Positions 34,809 through 43,606 of a stretch of DNA of 64,000 nt are shown here, piece by piece. The notes under the pieces are model-generated. The model did not search any database. It was not told the DNA's origin and saw nothing but the letters and a program-made list of their open reading frames with translations. The translations under genes and the position numbers were made by a program. Position 1 is the stretch's first letter. Each line of letters starts with the position of its first letter. This stretch comes from Aquabacter sediminis (GTDB lineage: Bacteria; Pseudomonadota; Alphaproteobacteria; Rhizobiales; Xanthobacteraceae), in NCBI RefSeq assembly GCF_028863665.1, contig NZ_JARBFX010000005.1, positions 434,001-498,000 of the forward strand. Reading direction: 5' to 3'.

Positions 34809-34820
34809 TGGAATAAGAGA

Positions 34821-36215
34821 ATGCCCCTGTCGTCCCTTCCTGTCGCCGTCATCGGGGCCGGCCCCGTGGGCCTCGCCGCCGCCGCCCATCTGGTGCGGCG
34901 CGGCCTTGTTCCCGTTGTCCTCGAACAGGCGGCCGAGGTCGCCGCCTCCCTGCGCGATGTGGCCCATGTGCGCCTCTTCTCGCCCTGGCGCTACAATGTG
35001 GACAGCGCCGCCCGCGCGCTGCTGGAGGAGACCGGCTGGCGCGCGCCGGATCCCGAGGGCTTGCCCACGGCCGGCGAACTGGTGGCGGACTATCTTGCGC
35101 CGCTCGCCGCCCATCCCGCCCTCGCGCCCCGGATCCGCCTTGGCACCCACGTCACCGCCATCGGCCGGCGGGGGCTGGACCGCATGCGCTCCGAGGGGCG
35201 GGCGGAGGCGCCCTTCGTGATCCGCTGGCGCACCGCCGGCGGGGAGACGGGCCGCCTGGAGGCGCGCGCGGTGATCGATGCCACCGGCACCTGGGGCCAT
35301 CCCAGCCCCATGGGGGCGGACGGCATGGCGGTGGAGGGGGAGGACAGTCTCGGCGAGGCCCTTGCCTATGGACTTCCCGACGTGGCCGGCCGCGCGCGGG
35401 CCCATTATGCGGGACGCCGCGTGCTGGTGGTGGGCTCCGGCCATTCCGCCACCCAGGTGGTGCTGGACCTGGCCAAGCTGCGCGAGGCGGACCCGGCGAC
35501 CCAAATCCTGTGGGGGCTGCGCACCGAGCATGTGGCCAAGCTCAGGGGCGGTGGCGCGGCCGACCAGCTTCCCGCGCGGGGGGCGCTGGGCCTGTCCGCC
35601 GCCCGGGTGATCGAGACCGGCGCCGCGCGGGTGCTGGCGCCGCTGGCCATCACGCGGGTGGAGCGGCAAGGGGAGGGCGTCGCCGTTACCGCCACCCTTG
35701 GAGGCGGACCGACCGTGTTCGAGGTGGATCGGATCGTGGTCGCCACCGGCCTGCGCCCAAGCTTCGGCCTGCTGCGGGAATTGCGCGTCGCCATCGATCC
35801 CATCACCGAGGCGCCCCCCACCTTGGCGCCGCTCATCGACCCTAATCTGCACGCCTGCGGCAGCGTCCCGCCCCATGGGGCGGTGGAACTGGCCCATCCC
35901 GAGCCCGGCTTCTTCATCGTGGGCGCCAAGTCCTATGGCCGAGCGCCCACCTTCCTCATGGCCACCGGCTATGAGCAGGCGCGCTCGGTGGTGGCGGAGA
36001 TTGCCGGCGACCATGCGGCCGCCCGGCGGGTGGAATTGGTGCTGCCGGAAACCGGCGTGTGCCGCGCCCCGCCCGCCTTGGAGCGGGCCGGGGTTGGCTG
36101 CTGCGGCGGGCCGCCGCCGGAAACGGCCCCGGAGACGGCTTCCGCCTGCTGCGCGGACGATGCCCGCGCCAAGGCGGAGGGCCTCACCGGCTGCGGCTGC
36201 GGCGTGCCCGCATGA
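34821..36215 (+). CDS. FAD/NAD(P)-binding flavoprotein of the arsenic cluster, Cys-rich tail
   Basis: 464-aa flavin-containing oxidoreductase. VIGAGPVGLAAAAHLVRRG binds FAD, the internal VLVVGSGHSATQVVLDLAK binds NAD(P)H, and the ATG-type motif IVVATGLRPSFG closes the pyridine-nucleotide domain. This layout resembles ArsO-like monooxygenases or thioredoxin-reductase-like proteins of ars operons. After the catalytic domain comes a roughly 50-residue tail with seven Cys, including GVGCCGG, SACCAD and TGCGCG. The tail could hold As(III) or pass electrons to it (inference). Coupled to the following MFS gene by ATGA. The exact reaction is unknown. Confidence 0.8.
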   Translation: MPLSSLPVAVIGAGPVGLAAAAHLVRRGLVPVVLEQAAEVAASLRDVAHVRLFSPWRYNVDSAARALLEETGWRAPDPEGLPTAGELVADYLAPLAAHPALAPRIRLGTHVTAIGRRGLDRMRSEGRAEAPFVIRWRTAGGETGRLEARAVIDATGTWGHPSPMGADGMAVEGEDSLGEALAYGLPDVAGRARAHYAGRRVLVVGSGHSATQVVLDLAKLREADPATQILWGLRTEHVAKLRGGGAADQLPARGALGLSAARVIETGAARVLAPLAITRVERQGEGVAVTATLGGGPTVFEVDRIVVATGLRPSFGLLRELRVAIDPITEAPPTLAPLIDPNLHACGSVPPHGAVELAHPEPGFFIVGAKSYGRAPTFLMATGYEQARSVVAEIAGDHAAARRVELVLPETGVCRAPPALERAGVGCCGGPPPETAPETASACCADDARAKAEGLTGCGCGVPA

Positions 36216-37441
36216 CATCGTCCGCGCCCGCCGGCGCCTATGTTCCCTTGAGCGGCCGCAGCCGCTTCATCACCGGGCTCGGCATCGGGCAGGTGTGCTC
36301 CTGGGGCTCGCTTTATTATGCCTTCCCCCTCATCGCCGAGGCCATGGGGCGGGAGATGGGCTGGACCAAGCCGCAGCTCTATGGCGCTGCGACGCTGGGC
36401 CTGGTGCTGGCGGGGCTCGCCGCCTATCCGGTGGGGGCGGCCATCGATCGCGGGCATGGGCGCCTGGTCATGTCGGCGGGCGCGGCCTGCGCCGGGCTCC
36501 TGCTGCTGGCCTGGTCTCAGGTGGAGGGGCTCGCCGCCTTCTATGTCTGCATCGCCGGCATCGGCATTCTCCAGGCCGCGACCCTCTATGAGCCCGCCTT
36601 CGCGGTGGTGGCGCGGCGGTCCGGCACGCGGGGCGCCCGCGCCGGCATCACCGCCCTGACCTTGTGGGGCGGCTTTGCCTCCACGGTCTTCATTCCGCTG
36701 ACGCAGGCCCTGCTCGACCAGATGGGCTGGCGCGGCACGCTGATGGTGCTGGGCGCGGTGAACCTCCTGGTCTGCGCCAGCCTCTATGCCGGCGTCATCG
36801 ACCCGGCCGCCGACCATCCCGACCAAAGGGAGGCCAAGAGCGCGACGGCCGGGGGCGGGGTGGTGCGCCATGTGATGCGCCAGCCGGCCTTCTGGGCGCT
36901 GGCGCTCGCCTTCACCGCCTATGCGGCCACCTTCTCCGCCTTCACCTTCCACTTCTATCCGCTGCTGGTGGAACGGGGCTTCGACACCGCCACCGTGGTG
37001 GCGGCCATGGCCATTATCGGGCCGGCCCAGGTGGCCGGGCGGATCGCCATCTGGGTGTTCGCGCCCAAGGCGTCCGTGCGCCTCATCGGCTGCGCCGTGG
37101 TGCTCGCCTTTCCCCTGGCGCTGCTGCTGCTGGAAGCAGGCCCGCCCACCTTCGTCCTGGTGGCGGGGGTGGCCGCGCTTTATGGCGGCGCCAACGGCAT
37201 CATGACCATCGTGCGCGGCCTTGCCGTGCCGGAAATGGTGACGCGGGAGGCCTATGGCGCCGTCAATGGGGTGCTGGCCGCGCCCGCCACCGTCTCCCGC
37301 GCCCTCGCGCCCGTGGGGGCGGCGGCGCTGTGGGCCTGGAGCGGCTCCTATGACGCGGTGCTGCTGGCGGCCATTGGCGGCGCCCTGCTGCTGGTGGCCG
37401 GCTTCTGGGCGGCGGCGCTCCTCTCCGCCCGCACCTCCTAA
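36212..37441 (+). CDS. MFS transporter of the arsenic cluster
   Basis: 409-aa major-facilitator protein with twelve predicted hydrophobic segments; GLGIGQVCSWGSLYYAFP and the loop-2 motif VGAAIDRGHGRLVM are family-like. ATG 36212 overlaps the flavoprotein stop (ATGA) and 18 bases separate its end from the ACR3 gene, so it belongs to the arsenic unit. MFS proteins of this sort (ArsJ-, ArsK- or ArsP-like roles) export arsenic compounds in other bacteria. No GAPDH gene, the usual partner of ArsJ, is nearby. The substrate may be the product made by the flavoprotein (inference). Confidence 0.85.
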   Translation: MTSSAPAGAYVPLSGRSRFITGLGIGQVCSWGSLYYAFPLIAEAMGREMGWTKPQLYGAATLGLVLAGLAAYPVGAAIDRGHGRLVMSAGAACAGLLLLAWSQVEGLAAFYVCIAGIGILQAATLYEPAFAVVARRSGTRGARAGITALTLWGGFASTVFIPLTQALLDQMGWRGTLMVLGAVNLLVCASLYAGVIDPAADHPDQREAKSATAGGGVVRHVMRQPAFWALALAFTAYAATFSAFTFHFYPLLVERGFDTATVVAAMAIIGPAQVAGRIAIWVFAPKASVRLIGCAVVLAFPLALLLLEAGPPTFVLVAGVAALYGGANGIMTIVRGLAVPEMVTREAYGAVNGVLAAPATVSRALAPVGAAALWAWSGSYDAVLLAAIGGALLLVAGFWAAALLSARTS

Positions 37442-37459
37442 CACAGGGAAACCCGAACC

Positions 37460-38515
37460 ATGTCCCTCTTCGAACGCTACCTGACCGTCTGGGTCTTTCT
37501 GTGCATCCTCGTCGGCATCGGGCTCGGCGCGCTGGCGCCGGGGCTGTTCCACGCCATCGGCAGCCTGGAGGTGGCGCGGGTGAACCTGCCCGTGGCCGTG
37601 CTCATCTGGCTGATGATCGTGCCCATGCTGCTGAAGATCGATTTCGGCGCGCTGGCGCAGGTGAGCCGCCACTGGCGCGGCATTGGCGTGACGCTGCTGG
37701 TGAACTGGGCGGTGAAGCCCTTCTCCATGGCGCTCCTGGGCTCGATCTTCATCGGCCATCTGTTCCGGCCCTATCTGCCGGCGGACCAGATCGACAGCTA
37801 TATTGCCGGCCTCATCCTTTTGGCGGCGGCCCCCTGCACGGCCATGGTGTTCGTGTGGTCGAACCTCACCAAGGGCGAGCCCCATTTCACCCTCTCGCAG
37901 GTGGCGCTCAACGACGCCATCATGATCGTGGCCTTCGCCCCCGTGGTGGGGCTTCTGCTGGGCCTGTCCTCCATCACCGTGCCCTGGGCGACGCTGCTTT
38001 TGTCCGTGGCGCTCTATATCGTCCTGCCGGTGATCGCCGCCCAGATGCTGCGCCGGCAGGTGCTGGCCTCAGGCGGGGCGGCGGGGCTGGAGCGCATCCT
38101 GCGGGTCCTCCAGCCCGCTTCCCTGGTGGCGCTGCTGGCGACCCTCGTCCTCCTCTTCGCCTTCCAGGGCGAGCAGATCCTCGCCCAGCCTGTGGTGATC
38201 GCGCTTTTGGCGGTGCCCATCCTGATCCAGGTCTATTTCAATTCGGGGCTGGCCTACTTGCTGAACCGCGTCTCCGGCGAGGCCCATTGCGTGGCCGGCC
38301 CCTCCGCCCTCATCGGCGCGTCCAACTTCTTCGAGCTGGCGGTGGCCGCGGCCATCTCCCTGTTTGGCTTCCAATCCGGCGCGGCGCTCGCCACCGTGGT
38401 GGGCGTGCTCATCGAGGTGCCGGTGATGCTCTCCGTGGTCTGGATCGTGAACCGCTCCAAGGATTGGTACGAGGCCGGCGCGCGGGTGAAGGCGCACAGC
38501 GGGGGGAAGGGGTGA
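37460..38515 (+). CDS. acr3: ACR3-family arsenite exporter
   Basis: 351-aa inner-membrane arsenite efflux carrier with ten membrane helices. The conserved Cys lies in LILLAAAPCTAMVFVWS, and the helix VYFNSGLAYLLNR and GEAHCVAGPSALIGASNFFELA match ACR3 signatures. ATG 37460 has a suitable AGGGAAA upstream. Last gene of the arsenic cluster; its end is 9 bases from the end of the convergent restriction-modification gene. Exports As(III), possibly Sb(III). Confidence 0.95.
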   Translation: MSLFERYLTVWVFLCILVGIGLGALAPGLFHAIGSLEVARVNLPVAVLIWLMIVPMLLKIDFGALAQVSRHWRGIGVTLLVNWAVKPFSMALLGSIFIGHLFRPYLPADQIDSYIAGLILLAAAPCTAMVFVWSNLTKGEPHFTLSQVALNDAIMIVAFAPVVGLLLGLSSITVPWATLLLSVALYIVLPVIAAQMLRRQVLASGGAAGLERILRVLQPASLVALLATLVLLFAFQGEQILAQPVVIALLAVPILIQVYFNSGLAYLLNRVSGEAHCVAGPSALIGASNFFELAVAAAISLFGFQSGAALATVVGVLIEVPVMLSVVWIVNRSKDWYEAGARVKAHSGGKG

Positions 38516-38524
38516 GGGGGCGCC

Positions 38525-41500
38525 TCACGCCGCCCGGCGCAAGGCGAAGGACCGGCCGTCCGGGGAGGCGACAAGCCCCATGCGGAACAAGGCTGTGAGC
38601 ACATCGGCGACGGCCGCGCGCACCTTGGGGGCGGGCTTGAAGGTGGCGGCGATGGCGGCGGCGTCCAGGGGGCCGGCGGCCTCCATGAGGGCGGCCATGA
38701 CCACGGCGGTCTGCTCCCGGTCGGTCTTGGGGAAAGCGGGGCGCGCGCCGGGGGCGGCGTCGGGCGTGTCGTCTCCCAGATCCGCCTCCAATTGCTCGGC
38801 CTTCTCCTTGGCGGAGCCGAAGCGGGGAATCTGGTAGTCCGGCCGCAGCCAGCGCACGAGGCCGCGCTTTTCCTCCGCCGCCCGTTGCTTGTTGAGGGCG
38901 ACGAGGCGGGCGAGCACCTCTTCCTCGGGCAGGTCCACGGGCCAGCCATAGGCCTCCGCCACGGCGGCGTCGATCTTCTCGTGCAGCTCTTTCAGGATCA
39001 GGACGAGGCCGTCATCGAAGATGCGCTGCTCCTTGGCGTCGAGGTCGGCCCGCGCCGCCCCCGCCTTCAGGCGCTCCAGCACATTGTAGAGGCCGGTGAG
39101 GGTGAGATGCTCATGGGCCGCCAGCACGCGCTTGCGATGCGCGTCCAACTCCTCCGCGAGGTCACGGATGACGGCTTTTTGGGCTTCGGTGGCGGCGGGG
39201 AAGGGGAAGGGATCGAAAGTGCGGGATTTGACATAAACGGGATCGTTACCGATGCCGAGCCAGCCACCGGCTCGGAGGGCCCAGCGCACGTGTATTTGCG
39301 ATGAAACAACTCCAAGTACGTATGCATCAGATGAAGAAATGGCAATAAGCTTGTTGTCGGGAGTGATTTCGTCTTTCAGAAACTGAAAAATAGTATGTCG
39401 AGATGTTTCTATAGTCGCGATGTATCGCTTTAGTCCGACCAGTGTCGGCCTTAGCTCTCGCCTGGGTTCGCCAAATATCCACCAATTATCCCGATACGAG
39501 GGGCGGTTGTTGTGATCCCGCTCCGGCTTCACGGTCCGCAACAGATGCTGATAGACCTCAGGGTATCGGTCCCGCACCTCATCGGCCTCCAGCCCGAAGA
39601 GATCGATCACCATGACACCGCGCGGTCGTGCCGCCAGATCGCGCCCATTGCGATAGGGGCGGATGTGCCGCTCCAGTCCCGGACGACGCCCCAGGCCCAG
39701 AGCGGCCGCTTCCTCCGGCGTCACAATGAAGCCGGACCCATGCAGTGACATTCCTCTCGACGATAGCCCCTCATTGGCGCGCAATGGGACGGCCGATGCA
39801 ACATCCACCCCCACCGTCAAATCCGAATTGATCGTCCCCCTCCGCTCGGCAAAGCCGATGATCGGCGCGTCGGTGTCGACGCCCTCTTCGCTGGTCACCT
39901 CCCGCAGCAGGCCCTCGCGCTTGCCATTGACGGCCACCGTCATGGCGATGCGCACCGCCGCGCTGTCGCGGGCCGCCTTGGTCCAGGGATGGTCGGGAAT
40001 GGCCATGACCAGGGAAATGGGCTTCTTGGCCTGGAGATAGCGCTCCATCACCCGGCGCTGGAACACCTGGCTGATGGAATTGGTGGTGACGAAGCCGAAG
40101 CGGCGCAGCATTGTGCCCTTGCGGGAGAGGATGTCCGCCGCCCGGTCCCACCAATACATGACGAAGTCGGCGCTCTCATTCATGTGCGGATGGGCCGCCC
40201 ACAGCGCCTCGGCTCGGGCATCCCCGAGCCGCGCGCGCAAGGTGGCCCCACCGATGAAAGGCGGGTTGCCGACGATGAACTCCGCCTTCGGCCATTCCGG
40301 CACCCGCGCGCCGGGATAGGCCTCCTTGCCCGCAACGAATTGCGGGGCGGGAGAACCGTCCCAAGTGAGCACCGCGTCCATGGCCTTGATGTTCTTGAAG
40401 GCGCGCAGGATGGGCTCGCTCGGCTGGCCGCCGCGCGTGCGCACATGCCATTGCAGATGGCCGATCCACAGCACCAGCTCGGCGATGGCCGCCGCGCGCG
40501 GGTTCAGCTCCAGGCCCAGAAACTGATGCGGGTCCACCGTGTGGCCTTCCAGGCCGATGAGCGCTTCCTGGCCGCCCAGGTCCGCCAGCGCCTCCAGCAC
40601 CTCGCCTTCCAGGCGCTTCATCAGCTCCAGCGCCACATAGAGGAAGTTGCCGGTGCCGCAGGCGGGGTCCAGCACCCGCGTGGCGCACAATTTGTCGTGG
40701 AAGGCCTTCACGGTGGCCGCCGCATCCTTGCCGCGCGCGCCCGCCTTCTGCCGCTCGGCGGTGGAGAGCACCTGCGCCCATTCCGCCCGGAGCGGATCGA
40801 TGATCGTGGCGATGACCAGCCGCTCCACATAGGCGCGGGGCGTATAATGCGCGCCGAGGCGGCGCCGCTCCACCGGGTCCAGCGCCTGCTCCAGCAGCGT
40901 GCCGAAAATCGCCGGCTCCACGTCGCGCCAGTCATATTCCGCCGCCGCCCGCAACTCGCCGATGGCGCCCTTGTCCAGGGGCAAGGCGCGGCGGTTCTTG
41001 AAGAACTCGCCATTGAAGCGGCGCACCTTGTGCTTGATGGCGGCGGAAAAGGCGCCCTCGTCCATGGCGCGCCAGAGGTCCTCCAGCATGGCGGGGAAGA
41101 TGTCCGGGCTCGCCTCGCAGGCGCGCAGCAGCGCCTTGAAGCTGTCCTTGGGCAGCAGCTCCACATCCTCCGCGAACATGGTGAAGAGCAGGCGCATGAG
41201 GAACATGGCCACCCCTTCGGCCGGCTGGCCGGCTTCCTCCAGGGCCTTGGAGACGGTGGCGAGGCGCACGGCAATCTCCCGCGTCACCCGCGCCGCATGG
41301 CGCGAGGGATCGAGCGACATGGGATCGCTCCAGATCGCTTTCAGCCGCCCGCGCACCTTCTCGTCGCGCAGATCCTCCAGATAGATGCGGAAGGCCGAGC
41401 GGTCCGGGAACTGGTCATAGGCCTTCCCGTCGCGGCGGAAATTGGCATAGACCTCGATGCAATGGCCGATGTCGCACACCAGCACGAAGGGCGGCGGCTC

Positions 41501-41914
41501 GTGGTCCGGCGGCAGCAGGCGCACATAATCCTCCGCCTGCCGGCGGGCATTCATCATCAAGACGTCCCACGCCCGGTCCGCGCCGCGCTTTCCGCGCGTC
41601 TTGCCGCCGCCGTCCTGCGGCGCGTCGGCGAGCTTCTTCTCGCCGGAAAAGCGGGATTGCTTGGCCTCCAGGATGAAGCAGTCGCGCTTGTAGAGATCGA
41701 TGCGCTTGCTGGAGACCGTGCCGTCGCGGGCGGTCTCCTTCACCACCCGCTCGAACACATAGTCATTGCCCTGGGTGGAGGCGTTCGCCGGGTCGGGCGG
41801 GGCAAGGCCCAGGATGGCGCACAGTTCCGGCAGGAAGAGCGCGTAATTGGCCCGCTCCTGGCCGCCCTCCCGATCCTGCCACCGCGCGATGAACGCCTCG
41901 ACCGCCGCACTCAT
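38525..41914 (-). CDS. MmeI-like type IIL restriction-modification enzyme (single chain)
   Basis: 1129-aa fused nuclease-methyltransferase. N-terminus: PD-(D/E)xK nuclease Asp73-x9-Glu83-Ala-Lys85 (DLYKRDCFILEAK), spacing as in MmeI. A helical linker leads to an N6-adenine methyltransferase with motif I LDPACGTGNFLY (Asp416) and motif IV FIVGNPPFIGG (Asn550). A target-recognition domain (about 600-880, ending SRTFDPFPFPAAT) and a helical C-terminus follow. All catalytic motifs are present, so it should both cut and modify. The DNA for about residues 800-890 (39.25-39.52 kb) is visibly AT-richer than the rest, as if the specificity domain was exchanged. No separate methylase or specificity gene is needed in this family. 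Confidence 0.9.
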   Translation of the reverse strand: MSAAVEAFIARWQDREGGQERANYALFLPELCAILGLAPPDPANASTQGNDYVFERVVKETARDGTVSSKRIDLYKRDCFILEAKQSRFSGEKKLADAPQDGGGKTRGKRGADRAWDVLMMNARRQAEDYVRLLPPDHEPPPFVLVCDIGHCIEVYANFRRDGKAYDQFPDRSAFRIYLEDLRDEKVRGRLKAIWSDPMSLDPSRHAARVTREIAVRLATVSKALEEAGQPAEGVAMFLMRLLFTMFAEDVELLPKDSFKALLRACEASPDIFPAMLEDLWRAMDEGAFSAAIKHKVRRFNGEFFKNRRALPLDKGAIGELRAAAEYDWRDVEPAIFGTLLEQALDPVERRRLGAHYTPRAYVERLVIATIIDPLRAEWAQVLSTAERQKAGARGKDAAATVKAFHDKLCATRVLDPACGTGNFLYVALELMKRLEGEVLEALADLGGQEALIGLEGHTVDPHQFLGLELNPRAAAIAELVLWIGHLQWHVRTRGGQPSEPILRAFKNIKAMDAVLTWDGSPAPQFVAGKEAYPGARVPEWPKAEFIVGNPPFIGGATLRARLGDARAEALWAAHPHMNESADFVMYWWDRAADILSRKGTMLRRFGFVTTNSISQVFQRRVMERYLQAKKPISLVMAIPDHPWTKAARDSAAVRIAMTVAVNGKREGLLREVTSEEGVDTDAPIIGFAERRGTINSDLTVGVDVASAVPLRANEGLSSRGMSLHGSGFIVTPEEAAALGLGRRPGLERHIRPYRNGRDLAARPRGVMVIDLFGLEADEVRDRYPEVYQHLLRTVKPERDHNNRPSYRDNWWIFGEPRRELRPTLVGLKRYIATIETSRHTIFQFLKDEITPDNKLIAISSSDAYVLGVVSSQIHVRWALRAGGWLGIGNDPVYVKSRTFDPFPFPAATEAQKAVIRDLAEELDAHRKRVLAAHEHLTLTGLYNVLERLKAGAARADLDAKEQRIFDDGLVLILKELHEKIDAAVAEAYGWPVDLPEEEVLARLVALNKQRAAEEKRGLVRWLRPDYQIPRFGSAKEKAEQLEADLGDDTPDAAPGARPAFPKTDREQTAVVMAALMEAAGPLDAAAIAATFKPAPKVRAAVADVLTALFRMGLVASPDGRSFALRRAA

Positions 41915-42068
41915 GCCATCCCCCGTCTCAGCCGGGGACAGTAGGGGACGTGCAACCCACGCGGCAAGTGTCTCACGCCCTTGCCTTACGTCCCTGCCTC
42001 GCGCCCCACCCTGGCGGCGGCGCTCAAGTTCGCTAGGATGGCGCCGGTTCGTTCGATCCGGTGCCTAA

Positions 42069-43556
42069 ATGTCCGTCTGGTCGCGTTTTTTCGCCGAGCC
42101 CGCGCCGCTTCCCGTGCTCGTGCGCCAAGCCTGGCATCCCGGGTTGATCGTGGGCCTCGTCTGCCTGGGCGCGCTGATCGGGCAGCTGGATGCCACCATC
42201 GTGCAGCTGGCCCTGCCGACGCTGGGGCGCGTCTTCGACGCGCCGCTCCAGCATGTGAGCTGGGTGGCGCTGGCCTATCTTGCCGCCTTCGTCTCCTTCC
42301 TGCCGGTGTTCGGGCGGCTGTGCGAGATGTTCGGCCGCAAGAGCCTCTATCTGGTGGGCTATTTCATCTTCATCCTGGCCAGCGCCCTGTGCGGCCTTGC
42401 CGCGAGCTTCGAGCAATTGCTCCTCTTCCGTTTCCTGCAGGGCATGGGCGGCGCGCTGCTGGGCGCCAACAGCATCTCCATCCTGGTGAAGACGGTCTCC
42501 CCCGCGCAGCGCGGCCGGGCGCTCGGCTGGTTCGCCGCCGCCCAGGCGGTGGGCATGAGCGCGGGGCCGGTGCTGGGCGGCCTGCTGCTCTCCACGCTCG
42601 GCTGGCGCTGGATCTTCTGGCTGACCGTGCCGGTGGGCGCGCTGGCCTTTCTGCTCGGCTGGCTCGCTTTGCCGCGCAGCGCCGAGGCCGGGCGCGCGGA
42701 GCCGTTCGACTGGGGCGGGGCGCTCCTGATCGGGCCGGCCTTGGTGCTGGTGGTGACCGTTCTGAACCATGTCTCGCGCGGCGGGCTGCTGTCGGGCGAA
42801 ACGCTGGGCGGCCTTGCCGTGGTGGCTTTCCTCCTGGCGCTGCTGGTGAGGCGCGAGCGGGCGGCGCCGGCGCCCCTCATCCATCCGGCGCTGTTCAAGA
42901 GCCCGGCCTTCTGCAGCGCGGCCGTGGGGGTGATGCTGGCCTATGCCCAGCTGTTCGGCATGTTCTTCCTCATGTCGTTCGCGCAGGGCCATGGCTTCGG
43001 CGAGCCGCCGGGGGTGGCGGGCCTCCACCTGGCCATCATTCCCGTCGCCCTCGGCCTCACCGCGCCCTTCAGCAGCCGGGTGCGAGAGCGGATCGGCGAA
43101 CGCTGGATCGGCCCTGTCGGCATGGCCCTGAGCCTTGCCGCCGTGCTCCTGCTCCTGGCGACGCTGGGGCGGGTGGAGAACCATCGCCTCAGCGACGGCA
43201 TCGCCTATGGGCTGTTCGGCATGGGCCTTGGGCTCTACATCGCGCCCAACAATCATGTGGCGCTCGCTGCCGTGCCGCCGGCCTTGTCGGGGCCGGCGGG
43301 TGCGCTGCTCAACCTGATGCGGGCGCTCGGCACGAGCCTGGGCGTTGCCGGCGCCGCGAGTGTGCTGGCGCTGAACCTCGCCGGACGCGCGGAGGCCGCG
43401 AAAGGATGGATCGCCACCAGCGGCGCCGACATGGTCCTTGCCGTGCGGGACAGCCTGCCGGTACTGGCGGGAGTGGTGCTGCTGGCGGCCTTGGCGGCGG
43501 CCTCTGCGGCGCGGTGGGTGGCCGTGCGCGCCGAGCGCGGGAACGCCTCACATTGA
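42069..43556 (+). CDS. DHA2-family drug/metabolite efflux MFS (EmrB/QacA type)
   Basis: 495-aa transporter with about fourteen membrane helices. The N-terminal motif ALIGQLDATIVQLALPTL (motif D1 with Asp in TM1), GRLCEMFGRKSLYLVGY (motif A) and GPVLGGLLLSTLGWRW (motif C of antiporters) are clear. It has no adjacent membrane-fusion or regulator gene. It diverges from the restriction-modification gene with 154 bases between starts that show no other gene. Substrate unknown; proton antiport of lipophilic compounds is the family norm. Confidence 0.9.
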   Translation: MSVWSRFFAEPAPLPVLVRQAWHPGLIVGLVCLGALIGQLDATIVQLALPTLGRVFDAPLQHVSWVALAYLAAFVSFLPVFGRLCEMFGRKSLYLVGYFIFILASALCGLAASFEQLLLFRFLQGMGGALLGANSISILVKTVSPAQRGRALGWFAAAQAVGMSAGPVLGGLLLSTLGWRWIFWLTVPVGALAFLLGWLALPRSAEAGRAEPFDWGGALLIGPALVLVVTVLNHVSRGGLLSGETLGGLAVVAFLLALLVRRERAAPAPLIHPALFKSPAFCSAAVGVMLAYAQLFGMFFLMSFAQGHGFGEPPGVAGLHLAIIPVALGLTAPFSSRVRERIGERWIGPVGMALSLAAVLLLLATLGRVENHRLSDGIAYGLFGMGLGLYIAPNNHVALAAVPPALSGPAGALLNLMRALGTSLGVAGAASVLALNLAGRAEAAKGWIATSGADMVLAVRDSLPVLAGVVLLAALAAASAARWVAVRAERGNASH

Positions 43557-43581
43557 ATCCCCTGCACGTTTCAATGTGAGG
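43546..43581. terminator. Likely bidirectional terminator between convergent genes
   Basis: Perfect 12-base inverted repeat CCTCACATTGAA (43546-43557) and TTCAATGTGAGG (43570-43581) with a 12-base loop, overlapping the stop of the efflux gene and pointing to the convergent GGDEF gene end. There is no long T-run, so efficiency is uncertain. Confidence 0.6.
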
Positions 43582-43606
43582 GGTGAAAGCGTCTCTGTTC
43601 CATAAT

